Assembly: GCF_014042345.1 (NCBI RefSeq)
Contig: NZ_JACEZT010000001.1
Span: 248,001-312,000, forward strand
Direction: 5' to 3'
DNA length: 64,000 nt
Source of the DNA: Rugamonas brunnea
GTDB taxonomy: Bacteria > Pseudomonadota > Gammaproteobacteria > Burkholderiales > Burkholderiaceae_D
The position numbers were made by a program, and so were the translations under genes. Shown here in pieces: positions 8,151 through 16,401 of the stretch. Numbering within the stretch: position 1 is the stretch's first letter; every line of letters starts with the position of its first letter. A model generated the notes under the pieces. The model was not told the DNA's origin, made no database searches, and saw only the letters and a list, made by a program, of their open reading frames with translations.

Positions 8151-9330
8151 GGCACTCGGCTTCGACGCCGGCGCCCACCTGCTGGTCAAGCACGCCTTGC
8201 AGGAAGTGGCGCCCGGCGCCGACATCACCGTGACCGGCGCCAGCGCGGGCTGGGACAGCCAATTGGCGGCCTGGTGCCGCAGCCAGGGCCACCCGTGCCA
8301 GCTGGTGGAACAGGACGGACGCACGATGGCGCGCGTCACGCGCGGCCATGTGCAGGCCGGACGCTGGCGCGGCGCCATGCAGACCGGCCATGCCGATCCC
8401 GCGCTGGACGGCGCCGTGGCCGATCACGCGCAGCCGCGCTGGGGTCTGGCCGCGCGCGGCGCGACCGTGGAAGCCGGCTCGCCGGCCATGCACTTCCGCC
8501 TCGACCAAAAGAGCGAGGTATGGGCCGGCCGCGCCGCCGACCTGTATGCGCAAGCCGCCGCCGCCCAGTGGGACCCGGAGACGGCCATCGACTGGAACGC
8601 CCCGTTCGAGTTGCCCGACATCGTGGAAGACGCCGTGGTCCAGGTGCTGACCTACATGATCGAGAACGAGGTGGCGGCGCTGGTCGTGCCGGCCCGTTTC
8701 CTGGGCCAGTTGCACCCGCACTTCCGCGAAGTGCAGGCGGTGCTGGCGATCCAGTGCGCCGACGAAGCGCGCCACATCGACGTGTTCACGCGCCGCGTGC
8801 GGCTCAAGGGCAAGGAGCCCGCGCTGTCGACTGCCGGCGGCCAGAACTCGCTCAAGACGCTGCTCGACGAGGCCGATTTCTCCGTGGCCGAATTCCTGCT
8901 GTCGGTACTGGGCGAAGGCACCTTCGTCAGCCTGCTGCAATTCCTGCACACGCACGCGCCCGATCCCGTCACGCGCCAGATCGCGCGCCTGGCCGCGCGC
9001 GACGAGGCACGCCATGTCGCCTTCGGCATGACGCACCTGGCCGCGCGCCTGGAACAGGAGCCGGCGTTCCGCACCCGCCTGGCCAACGCGGTCCAGTCGC
9101 GCAACGACGCGCTGTCCGGCACTTCGGGCCTGAACGAGGAAGTGTTCGACGCGCTGATCCTGCTGGCGGCCGGTGAATTCACGCCCGCCGCCATCGCCAC
9201 CGGCTACCAGCGCGTGCAGGAACTGATGGTGGACATGGCCGAGGGCCGCCAGGCGCGGCTGGAAAAACTGGGCTTCGGCAAGGACGCGGCGCAGCAACTG
9301 TCCGCCCTCCACACCCGCAACTTCATGTAG
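8128..9330 (+). CDS. ferritin-like di-iron protein with N-terminal TusA-like domain
   Basis: A 400-residue protein. Residues 1-75 resemble the small TusA/SirA-type fold. From about residue 165 there is a four-helix ferritin-like domain whose likely di-iron ligands are E181, E213-H216 (DEARH), E263 and E293-H296 (a second DEARH). This ligand pattern fits AurF-like di-iron oxygenases or rubrerythrin-type proteins. The start is TTG at 8128, with AGGAAGGG just upstream, overlapping the previous gene by 23 bases. With its neighbours it suggests a small oxidative pathway of unknown substrate. Confidence 0.7.
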   Translation: MQPTIDIEALGFDAGAHLLVKHALQEVAPGADITVTGASAGWDSQLAAWCRSQGHPCQLVEQDGRTMARVTRGHVQAGRWRGAMQTGHADPALDGAVADHAQPRWGLAARGATVEAGSPAMHFRLDQKSEVWAGRAADLYAQAAAAQWDPETAIDWNAPFELPDIVEDAVVQVLTYMIENEVAALVVPARFLGQLHPHFREVQAVLAIQCADEARHIDVFTRRVRLKGKEPALSTAGGQNSLKTLLDEADFSVAEFLLSVLGEGTFVSLLQFLHTHAPDPVTRQIARLAARDEARHVAFGMTHLAARLEQEPAFRTRLANAVQSRNDALSGTSGLNEEVFDALILLAAGEFTPAAIATGYQRVQELMVDMAEGRQARLEKLGFGKDAAQQLSALHTRNFM

Positions 9331-9403
9331 CGACCGCCCCGGCGCCCGTCGTGGGACTACCCACAACGGCGCCGGCTCGGCATTTCGCCGGCTCGACATC
9401 TAT

Positions 9404-9432
9404 ATAAGCACTTATGGAAATCATGCTAATAT
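9404..9432 (+). promoter_or_regulatory. extended -10 promoter with overlapping palindrome, MarR gene
   Basis: TGC-TAATAT is an extended -10 element (hexamer 9427-9432). The predicted start of transcription, about 7 nt downstream, falls on the A of the ATG at 9439, and no ribosome-binding site is visible, so the mRNA may be leaderless. The palindrome ATAAG-CA-CTTAT (9404-9415) covers the -35 position and is a candidate operator for autoregulation. Confidence 0.5.
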
Positions 9433-9438
9433 AACCAC

Positions 9439-9915
9439 ATGAGACAAGGACTCGGCACGCAATTACGGCATCTGATCGAACTACTGGACGGCGCCGTCCA
9501 GCAAGCCTACGTGGATGCGGGCCTCGGCTACCGGCCCCGCTACACGCCGGTGATGCGGGTGCTGGCGCAACAGGGCTGCGCGACCATCGGCCAACTGGCC
9601 AGCATGGCGGGCATTACACAGCCGGCGGCGACGCAGACGGTCGCGCTGATGAAAAAGGAAGGCCTGCTGCTGGTTGCCGCCAGCGACGACGACGGCAGGC
9701 AACGCGTGGTGCGCCTGAGTCCCAAGGGCGAGGCCATGCTGCCCCGCTTGCGCGCCTGCTGGAGCGCGACCAGGCATGCGGCCGACAGCCTGGATACGGA
9801 ACTGGAATTTCCCTTGTCGGTGTGCCTGGCGCAGGCGATCACCGCCCTCGAACGCCACGGCTTCGGCGAGCGCATACGCGAAGCAGGACAACAAGCGGAC
9901 AAAGGACCCGATTAG
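9439..9915 (+). CDS. MarR-family transcriptional regulator
   Basis: A 158-residue winged-helix regulator. The DNA-binding core is visible as TIGQLASMAGITQPAATQTV (recognition helix) followed by the wing around DDDGRQRVVRLSPKGE. N- and C-terminal helices would form the dimer interface. MarR proteins usually repress their own promoter and a neighbouring gene until a small ligand binds. The next gene, 45 bp downstream on the same strand, encodes a CPBP membrane protease and is the likely co-transcribed partner. Confidence 0.88.
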   Translation: MRQGLGTQLRHLIELLDGAVQQAYVDAGLGYRPRYTPVMRVLAQQGCATIGQLASMAGITQPAATQTVALMKKEGLLLVAASDDDGRQRVVRLSPKGEAMLPRLRACWSATRHAADSLDTELEFPLSVCLAQAITALERHGFGERIREAGQQADKGPD

Positions 9916-9960
9916 AAAGTTTGAAAAGGAAGACCGATCCACCAACCGAAGAAAGCGACC

Positions 9961-10818
9961 ATGGAACACACTCTGCGCATTGCGACGACCAAGCCCTCCC
10001 TGCCATCGCGCCTGATGGCCCATCCCCTGATCCGCATCGTGCTTGGCATCGTGCTGACCTTCGGCGCCGTACCGCTGACGATGATCGCCGCGTCCAAGCT
10101 GGTCGCCAAACCCTACCGCGTCATGTGGCCGCAGCTGCTGGCCGCCGCACTGGTATGGTTCGGCTATCGCTTCTATGTGCGCCGCATCGAGAAGCGGCAA
10201 GCGCTTGAACTGTCCACGCCGGGCATGGCGCGCGAACTGGGCGCGGGGTTGCTGCTCGGCGCCGTCTTGGTGACGGGCACCTTCGCCATCCTGGCTGTGC
10301 TGGGTGCATACCGGCTCGACGGCATCAATCCCGTGAGCGCCATGATGCTGGTGCCGCTGGCCGAAATGGCGCTGGTCGGCATGACCGAGGAGATGATGTT
10401 CCGTGGCGTGATCTTCGGGGTCGCTGAGCGCTCGCTCGGCAGCCTGCCAGCCATCGCGATTTCCTCGCTGGTATTCGGCCTCGGGCACCTGCCAAATGAA
10501 GGCGCGTCCGTGCTGGGCGTCAGCGTAATCACCGCTTATGGCGTGCTGCAAGCGGCGCTTTACATGAAGACGCGCCGCCTGTGGATCTGTATCGGCACGC
10601 ACATGGCATGGAACTACGGCCTTGACGTCGTGTTCTCCTCCACCGTATCGGGCCACGCGGCAAGCAGCGGCCTGCTGCGCGGCACGCTGGCGGGCGACAC
10701 CCTGCTCACGGGCGGCGCGTTCGGTGTGGAAGGCTCGCTGGTGACCCTGCTGCTGATCGGTGCCAGCGCCGCGTACTGGCTGCGCCGCGCGTTCGCACAA
10801 CAGCGGACCAGCCGCTAG
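9961..10818 (+). CDS. CPBP-family intramembrane glutamic protease
   Basis: A 285-residue membrane protein with about seven hydrophobic segments. The CAAX protease/bacteriocin-processing signature is present: EEMMFRG with the catalytic Glu pair at 143-144, FGLGHLP with H176, and a C-terminal THMAWN motif. Family members cleave within the membrane and often act in bacteriocin immunity or surface-protein maturation; the substrate here is unknown. It follows the MarR gene. Its stop codon shares the tetranucleotide CTAG (10815-10818) with the stop of the opposing amidase gene. Confidence 0.85.
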   Translation: MEHTLRIATTKPSLPSRLMAHPLIRIVLGIVLTFGAVPLTMIAASKLVAKPYRVMWPQLLAAALVWFGYRFYVRRIEKRQALELSTPGMARELGAGLLLGAVLVTGTFAILAVLGAYRLDGINPVSAMMLVPLAEMALVGMTEEMMFRGVIFGVAERSLGSLPAIAISSLVFGLGHLPNEGASVLGVSVITAYGVLQAALYMKTRRLWICIGTHMAWNYGLDVVFSSTVSGHAASSGLLRGTLAGDTLLTGGAFGVEGSLVTLLLIGASAAYWLRRAFAQQRTSR

Positions 10819-12188
10819 CGCGCCGCCAGCCCTACGCTGGCGGCAAGCCGCTGCGCGCGCCCGTGCAGGGTCGCCTGCTCGAAGGCGTAGGCCATGCCGA
10901 TCAGCTTCGCCTCGCTGTAGGCGGCGCCGACGAACGACAGGCCCACGGGCAGCCCGTGCACCTGCCCGGCCGGCACCGTGATATGCGGATAGCTGGTTGC
11001 GACAACCGGCGATGGGAACACGCTGACAGAGCGGCTGTTATTGGCACTATCGGCACCATCGGCACCGTTGGCGCCATCCGCACCATTCGCACCATTCGCA
11101 CCATGCACGCCGTGCGTGGCATTGCGCAGCCACGCCGGCCCGCTGGTGGGCGCCACCAGCGCATCGAGGCCATGCTCACGCATCACCTGGGCGATCCCCT
11201 GCTCCGGCGCGTGGTCCACATCGGGCAGTTCCGAATCCACCAGCACGGCGCCCTGCGCTTTCAGGTCCACCAGCGCCTTTTCGATCACGACGGCCAGTTC
11301 CGCATTGCCGCCGAAGGTATTGCGGGCGACGCCGATGCGCGCGCCTCGCAGGCCTGCCATGTCGAGCGCGGCGCGGTAATCAGCGGCCCTGTCGCTGGCT
11401 GTCGTGGTGGCCGGGTCGTTGGCGTCGGTGCCGGCCATCGCGGCCAGCATCAGGGCCGCATCGGCCACGCTGCGCGCCATGGGACCGGCCGTGTCACGCG
11501 ATGGATCGACAGGAATGATGCCGCTACGGCTCACCAGCCCCAGCGTGGGCTTGATGCCAACCAGCCCGCACAAGGAAGCCGGTGAGACGATGGAATCATC
11601 CGGCTCGGTGCCCACGGCCAGGGTGGCCAGGCCTGCCGCAATGGCGGCGCCGGCACAGGGGCTGGCGCCACCAACGGCAAGGGCCGGCGGCAGATTGGCC
11701 CACTCACGCGGATTCATCTTGCCGATGATGACGGCGCCGGCGGCGCGCAACTGGGCCACGATAAACGCATCGCGCACCGCGCCCGCCTCGGCCGCCGCCA
11801 GCGTCGCGGCGCTGGCGCAGGTGCTCATGCGGTCGCCGGTGGCGATATTGTCTTTCAGCAGAACGGGGATGCCGTGCAGCGGGCCGCGCAGGCGCTTGAG
11901 GCCACGTTCACGGTCCATCTCCAGCGCGATCTTCAGCGCCTCCGGATTAATCTCGATCATGGCCTTGACGCGCGGGCCGAAGTTGGCGATGGTCTTGATG
12001 CGCGCCAGGTACTGCGAGGTCAGCGAATGGGAAGTGAGCTTACCGGCCTGCATCAACTCCTGCTGTTCCCGCACGCCCGCATCGAGGATGCCGGCCGTCC
12101 CGAACCTGGGCGCCGCGCCCGCGGCGCGCACACTGCCTGCCAAAGCACCGGCGCCACCGCCGGCCCGAACGAACTCCCTGCGATCCAT
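10815..12188 (-). CDS. degenerate amidase-signature protein, probably inactive
   Basis: A 457-residue member of the amidase signature family with an exported-type N-terminus (MDRREFVRAGGG). The catalytic Lys is present (LLKDN, K112) and the nucleophile Ser may be S199, but the signature around them is damaged. The Gly/Ser-rich motif reads GGASPCAG (173-180), with Ala at the cis-Ser position, and the nucleophile loop reads GTEPDDSI (193-200) instead of the usual GGSI-type ending. About 100 residues usually found after the ELPDVD region are missing. Residues 361-380 are a Gly-Ala-Asn/Asp repeat. It is in frame throughout, so it may be expressed, but amidase activity is doubtful. Confidence 0.7.
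   Translation of the reverse strand: MDRREFVRAGGGAGALAGSVRAAGAAPRFGTAGILDAGVREQQELMQAGKLTSHSLTSQYLARIKTIANFGPRVKAMIEINPEALKIALEMDRERGLKRLRGPLHGIPVLLKDNIATGDRMSTCASAATLAAAEAGAVRDAFIVAQLRAAGAVIIGKMNPREWANLPPALAVGGASPCAGAAIAAGLATLAVGTEPDDSIVSPASLCGLVGIKPTLGLVSRSGIIPVDPSRDTAGPMARSVADAALMLAAMAGTDANDPATTTASDRAADYRAALDMAGLRGARIGVARNTFGGNAELAVVIEKALVDLKAQGAVLVDSELPDVDHAPEQGIAQVMREHGLDALVAPTSGPAWLRNATHGVHGANGANGADGANGADGADSANNSRSVSVFPSPVVATSYPHITVPAGQVHGLPVGLSFVGAAYSEAKLIGMAYAFEQATLHGRAQRLAASVGLAAR
11049..11108 (-). repeat. 9-bp tandem repeat coding for Gly-Ala-Asn/Asp
   Basis: Six to seven copies of a 9-bp unit (plus-strand GGCACCATC-like variants) encode the GAN/GAD triplets of the amidase-like protein. 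The period preserves the reading frame, so copy-number change would lengthen or shorten the protein without breaking it. Confidence 0.75.
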
Positions 12189-12333
12189 GCCATCCTCGTG
12201 AGTGGTTAATTCCTGGTGTCTACCATCCCTTACTGCACGCGCTAGGATAGCAGCGGAAAGACTTTCATTCCAGAAAAATTGCAGTTGAGAATAGAATATT
12301 CCCTAACATTTCCACACAAAAATACGACACAGG

Positions 12334-12371
12334 CGTAAAAAAAGCACGCCGGGCAGAACCGGGCGTGCTTT
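12334..12371 (-). terminator. rho-independent terminator of efp
   Basis: AAAGCACGCC (12341-12350) pairs with GGCGTGCTTT (12362-12371); read on the minus strand, the hairpin is followed by a run of seven Ts. It lies 20 nt after the efp stop codon. Confidence 0.85.
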
Positions 12372-12390
12372 TCGGTGGAGCGGATGGTGC

Positions 12391-12966
12391 TTAGTTGCGG
12401 ACCACGCGCTTGTACTCGTTGGTACGGGTGTCGATCTCGATCACGTCGTCCTGGCTCACGAACAGGGGAACCTGCACGGTGTGACGGTGGGCTTCGATCG
12501 CGTTTTCGATCTTGGCTTCCTTCAGCACGTTACCCGAGGTGTTGCCCTTGACGGCAGGCTCCGAGTACACCACTTGACGGGCGATGGTGGTTGGCAGTTC
12601 AACCGAGATCGCTTTGCCATCGTAGAACACGGCTTCGCATTCCATGCCGTCTTTCAGGTAGTGCAGTGCGTCGCCCAGGTTTTCTTCTTCGATTTCGTAC
12701 TGGTTGTACTCAGCGTCCATGAACACGTACAGCGGGTCAGCGAAGTACGAGTAGGTCACTGGCTTCTTGTCCAGCACCACGACGTCGAACTTGTCGTCGC
12801 CGCGGAACACGTTTTCCAGCGGGCTGTTGGTCAGAAGATTCTTCATCTTCCACTTGTAGGTGAAGCCCGTGCGGCTCGAACCGTTCACATCCGAACGCAG
12901 CACGATCATAGGCTTGCTGTCGACCATAATGATATTGCCAACACGAATTTCTTTTGCAGGTTTCAT
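12391..12966 (-). CDS. efp: elongation factor P, arginine-type
   Basis: The 191-residue elongation factor P, which binds stalled ribosomes and promotes Pro-Pro bond formation. The three beta-barrel domains are all present. The tip of the domain I loop reads GSSRTG with Arg at position 32, the residue rhamnosylated by EarP in the arginine-type EF-P branch, in place of the lysine used by EpmA/EpmB systems. The maturation gene earP lies 110 bp upstream on the same strand. The start MKPAKEI is chosen because a 13-residue longer frame (from 13005) does not fit the family. Confidence 0.96.
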   Translation of the reverse strand: MKPAKEIRVGNIIMVDSKPMIVLRSDVNGSSRTGFTYKWKMKNLLTNSPLENVFRGDDKFDVVVLDKKPVTYSYFADPLYVFMDAEYNQYEIEEENLGDALHYLKDGMECEAVFYDGKAISVELPTTIARQVVYSEPAVKGNTSGNVLKEAKIENAIEAHRHTVQVPLFVSQDDVIEIDTRTNEYKRVVRN

Positions 12967-13076
12967 AGAGAATATACGTAAAAAGTAAGTTGCATAAAAA
13001 ATCAACTGCTGCCGATGGCAATGATGCCGCTAGCCACGTTTGATCGGGTAAAAATACGTTCCAAAGTAACCGGGCA

Positions 13077-14978
13077 TTATACCCGAGTTTCATGCTTAAC
13101 CGACTGGATTAGTCGGGAAAACTTCAGCAAATTCCCCGTCATGTCACCGTTCTCCAGGATTTGCCGCTGCCAGTCGGCGGCGCGGGCGACGATGGCCGGC
13201 ATTTCCGCCCGCAGCGCGGACCACAGCGCGGCACTGTGCGGCTCACCTGTACCGCCATCTGCACCGGCACCGTTCCAGTACAGCGAGAAGGCTGTCAGGC
13301 CATCCAGTCCGCCAGCGTAGCGCTGCAGGAAAGCGCGCAGCTTCTTGTGGTGCAGGTTCTCGTCCTGCGGGTAGATGTGCCAGACGAAGGGCTTGCCGGC
13401 CCATTGCGCGCGCACGAACGAATCCTCGCCACGCACGAAATTAAGGTCGCAGGCCCACAGCAGCTTGTCGTAGTCCGGTTGCGGCACGAACGGCAGCACG
13501 CGCACCGTCAGCGCGCCTCGGCTGGCGACGGCGCCGGCCACGGGCTCCGCGCCCAGGAACGCCCGCACCGCGTCAGCCGCCACGCCTTCCGGCACCAGGC
13601 AGGCGACGGGTTCCGCGCCCCGCTCCCACGCCGCGAACAGCGCCGCGACGGGCGCGTGCGGATAGCAGAACATCGACACTTTTTGCGCCGCGATGTCGGC
13701 GGCCGACAAGCCCAGATGTCCAAGGAAACCGGCCATGGCGGCAGGATCGGCCTGGAACTGGCGGCGGCGCTCGTCCAGCGCTGCCTCCACCAGCAGCCCG
13801 CCGGTCTTGGCCGTGAAGCCGGGGAAGAAGAAGTGCTTGGTCAGCGGCAGGCGCGGGTGGGACGACGGCAAGGTATGACAGCCTTCCACCCACTCCTCGG
13901 CCGTCAAGCCTTCGAGATTGAGCCACACGGGGCGCGGCTCGCATTCCACCATCGCGGCAATATAGCCTTCCGGGATGTCGCAGCCAAAAAATTCGATCAC
14001 GATATCGGCCACGTCGGCCGCTTCGAACTCGCCATCCTGACTGTGCCAGTGGCGTACCGTGACACCGGCCACCTGCTGCGTCTCTGCATCGGTAACCACG
14101 TCCGGGCAGATGCGGCGGAAACTGTGCAGGTCGTCCACCCACAGTTCGACGGCCACGCCATGCTCATGCTGCAACTGGCGCGCCATCCGCCAGCAAATGC
14201 CCACGTCACCGTAGTTGTCGACCACCTTGCAGAAAATGGCCAGCGTGGTCTGGCGCTCCCGACCCGTCGCGCCCAGCGCTTCGGGCAGCCCGTCCGCCCA
14301 CGCGCGCGCGTGCGGCGCCAGCAGGCACGATACCGGACCGGCCAGGCACGCGCCCAGCGCCGCGTAACGTTCACCCTCACCATTCCAGACCTGGAAGGCT
14401 TCGGCCAGCACGGCCGCCCCATGCGCGGGCAGTGCCGCGCCGTATGCACTGACAAAGGCTTGCGCCGCTGCCACGCCAGCGCCCTCCTCCGCCTGCCAGA
14501 TGAAGGGACGGGCCGCCAGCTGTGCGCGCACCAGTTGCGCATCGCCGCGCACGAAATTGAAGTCGCAGGCCCACAGCAGCTGATCGTAGGCCTGCGCATC
14601 GAGCGCGGGCAGCACCTGCACGGTCAGGCCGCCGCGCATGGCGCGCGCGCCCGCAACAGGATCGGCCTGGAGGAACGCGGCCACCGCCTCGGATGCCTCG
14701 CCCTCGGGCACCAGGCACAGCGTGGGCGTGGCGGCAGCCTGCAACTGTGCGAACAGTTTCGCTACAGGGGCCACACGGTTGCAGCACAGCGAGATCCGGC
14801 GCGCATACGCCACGCGCTGCATGTCCACATCGAGACTGGCGAAGAAGGCGGCGCGCACATGGGCGTTGAAATGGAACGGCCAGCGGCGCGCGGCCAGCGG
14901 CGCGGCGCCGGATACGACAGCGGCAGCATTGGCGGCGACCGGGCCAGCCGGAGATAAATCGAAGGAAGAGGCCATCAT
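13077..14978 (-). CDS. earP: EF-P arginine rhamnosyltransferase EarP with duplicated C-terminal lobe
   Basis: EarP transfers rhamnose from TDP-rhamnose to Arg32 of EF-P. This protein has 633 residues, against roughly 380-400 in the family. Residues about 246-633 are a complete EarP: DNYGDVG with D254 and D258 (the catalytic Asp region), then the nucleotide-sugar lobe with RGEDS at 516-520. Residues about 40-242 are a diverged second copy of that C-terminal lobe: YDQLLWACDFNFVRG (131-145) matches YDKLLWACDLNFVRG (503-517), and CLVPEG occurs in both. In the extra copy RGEDS has become RGDAQ, so it probably cannot bind the sugar nucleotide in the normal way. No stop or frameshift separates the modules. 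It is transcribed toward efp. Confidence 0.88.
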   Translation of the reverse strand: MMASSFDLSPAGPVAANAAAVVSGAAPLAARRWPFHFNAHVRAAFFASLDVDMQRVAYARRISLCCNRVAPVAKLFAQLQAAATPTLCLVPEGEASEAVAAFLQADPVAGARAMRGGLTVQVLPALDAQAYDQLLWACDFNFVRGDAQLVRAQLAARPFIWQAEEGAGVAAAQAFVSAYGAALPAHGAAVLAEAFQVWNGEGERYAALGACLAGPVSCLLAPHARAWADGLPEALGATGRERQTTLAIFCKVVDNYGDVGICWRMARQLQHEHGVAVELWVDDLHSFRRICPDVVTDAETQQVAGVTVRHWHSQDGEFEAADVADIVIEFFGCDIPEGYIAAMVECEPRPVWLNLEGLTAEEWVEGCHTLPSSHPRLPLTKHFFFPGFTAKTGGLLVEAALDERRRQFQADPAAMAGFLGHLGLSAADIAAQKVSMFCYPHAPVAALFAAWERGAEPVACLVPEGVAADAVRAFLGAEPVAGAVASRGALTVRVLPFVPQPDYDKLLWACDLNFVRGEDSFVRAQWAGKPFVWHIYPQDENLHHKKLRAFLQRYAGGLDGLTAFSLYWNGAGADGGTGEPHSAALWSALRAEMPAIVARAADWQRQILENGDMTGNLLKFSRLIQSVKHETRV

Positions 14979-15012
14979 CGGGCACCATCAGTAATCGCGT
15001 CCGCGATGGACG

Positions 15013-15037
15013 CAAAAAAAGCCGCACCAGGCGGCTT
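15013..15037 (-). terminator. terminator at the end of the tRNA array
   Basis: AAGCCGC (15019-15025) pairs with GCGGCTT (15031-15037); read on the minus strand a run of Ts follows. It lies 39 nt after the last tRNA-Glu. Confidence 0.8.
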
Positions 15038-15075
15038 ATTCGACCGTCTTCCGGCTTGCGGCCGGCGCGGTTATC

Positions 15076-15151
15076 TGGCGTCCCCAGGGGGATTCGAACC
15101 CCCGTACTCACCGTGAAAGGGTGATGTCCTAGGCCTCTAGACGATGGGGAC
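15076..15151 (-). tRNA. tRNA-Glu (TTC), copy 1
   Basis: A 76-nt cloverleaf with encoded CCA; the anticodon loop CTTTCAC gives TTC. The sequence is identical to the four other tRNA-Glu copies in the array. It is the last gene in the direction of transcription. Confidence 0.98.
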
Positions 15152-15199
15152 AGAAATCTGTCCTTGGCCGCGCGTGCGGCCAGACCTGCTGCAAAATCC

Positions 15200-15275
15200 T
15201 GGCGTCCCCAGGGGGATTCGAACCCCCGTACTCACCGTGAAAGGGTGATGTCCTAGGCCTCTAGACGATGGGGAC
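15200..15275 (-). tRNA. tRNA-Glu (TTC), copy 2
   Basis: Identical 76-nt tRNA-Glu, 48 bp upstream of copy 1. A predicted promoter (15324-15353) lies just ahead, so these two form a Glu-Glu unit. Confidence 0.98.
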
Positions 15276-15323
15276 TTTGCAGTGCCGTTTCGAGTCTTAT
15301 TGCCCTCAAAAAAGCGTGCGCGA

Positions 15324-15353
15324 ATCATAGCACAACGATCGCAACAGAATCAA
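15324..15353 (-). promoter_or_regulatory. predicted promoter of the Glu-Glu tRNA unit
   Basis: On the minus strand: TTGATT (15353-15348), 18-bp spacer, TATGAT (15329-15324). It sits between an upstream terminator and tRNA-Glu copy 2. Confidence 0.5.
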
Positions 15354-15448
15354 TAGCTTAGCGTCTAAATCGCCCGATTTTCGCGCCAAGCGTGCCTGTT
15401 TGGCAACAGTGACAAAATGATGAGCCCTGCACACAAAATCGCAGACAA

Positions 15449-15472
15449 CAAAAAAGCCGCACTAGGCGGCTT
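15449..15472 (-). terminator. terminator of the middle tRNA unit
   Basis: AAGCCGC pairs with GCGGCTT (to 15472) and, on the minus strand, is followed by a T-run. It is almost the same hairpin as at 15013-15037, suggesting the tRNA plus terminator was duplicated together. Confidence 0.75.
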
Positions 15473-15535
15473 GATCATTCGAATCGGTGAAACTTGCAGC
15501 GCGGTTGCCGGCTATGGCAGACAACTCGCAAAATC

Positions 15536-15611
15536 TGGCGTCCCCAGGGGGATTCGAACCCCCGTACTCACCGTGAAAGGGTGATGTCCTAGGCCTCTAG
15601 ACGATGGGGAC
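15536..15611 (-). tRNA. tRNA-Glu (TTC), copy 3
   Basis: Identical 76-nt tRNA-Glu with encoded CCA, 23 bp downstream of a tRNA-Ala and ahead of the terminator at 15449. Confidence 0.98.
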
Positions 15612-15634
15612 CTGAATTCGTATTCCTGCGCGAT

Positions 15635-15710
<76 letters not shown>

Positions 15711-15773
15711 CCGGGCGCAGAAACTATTTACTACGTTTTACTACTCACTACTTTTACTACCACCAGCATCAGC

Positions 15774-15849
15774 TGGCGTCCCCAGGGGGATTCGAACCCC
15801 CGTACTCACCGTGAAAGGGTGATGTCCTAGGCCTCTAGACGATGGGGAC
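15774..15849 (-). tRNA. tRNA-Glu (TTC), copy 4
   Basis: Identical tRNA-Glu lying between two tRNA-Ala genes. Confidence 0.98.
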
Positions 15850-15892
15850 CAGGAACTGCTTACTACGTAGACCCCATCATTTCCGCACTTTG

Positions 15893-15968
<76 letters not shown>

Positions 15969-15985
15969 TCTGGTGCAGAAATAAT

Positions 15986-16007
15986 AAAAGCCGCCGGGGC
16001 GACTTTT
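15986..16007 (-). terminator. terminator-like hairpin inside the tRNA array
   Basis: On the minus strand AAAAGTCGCC pairs with GGCGGCTTTT (one G-T wobble, very short loop), followed by ATTATT. It follows the first Ala-Glu pair. It may terminate weakly, or the downstream genes may depend on read-through. Confidence 0.5.
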
Positions 16008-16096
16008 GTTTTCACTACTTGTTGCTATCCAGCGTGAAGCCAAACATCAAACAATCAGTACAAACAACGTCAAACTACATCTACTACGGTACAACT

Positions 16097-16172
16097 TGGC
16101 GTCCCCAGGGGGATTCGAACCCCCGTACTCACCGTGAAAGGGTGATGTCCTAGGCCTCTAGACGATGGGGAC
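16097..16172 (-). tRNA. tRNA-Glu (TTC), copy 5
   Basis: Identical tRNA-Glu, second gene of the promoter-proximal Ala-Glu pair. Confidence 0.98.
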
Positions 16173-16228
16173 TGCGAACAACCAATACTACTTCTTCAAC
16201 ACGACCGGAACCGACTGCGTTCCGATAC

Positions 16229-16304
<76 letters not shown>

Positions 16305-16322
16305 GTGTGCATCAGAAGCAAG

Positions 16323-16351
16323 ATTATAGCAGGGTTATCGTTTTGTGCAAA
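16323..16351 (-). promoter_or_regulatory. promoter of the tRNA-Ala/Glu array
   Basis: On the minus strand: TTTGCA (16351-16346), 17-bp spacer, perfect TATAAT (16328-16323). Transcription would start about 12 nt before the first tRNA-Ala. It lies in the 97-bp gap after gltX. Confidence 0.8.
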
Positions 16352-16401
16352 TACCCTTCTGCAACCTTGCTGGCTTATTCTCTTCACCGCTAAAAGCAAA
16401 T

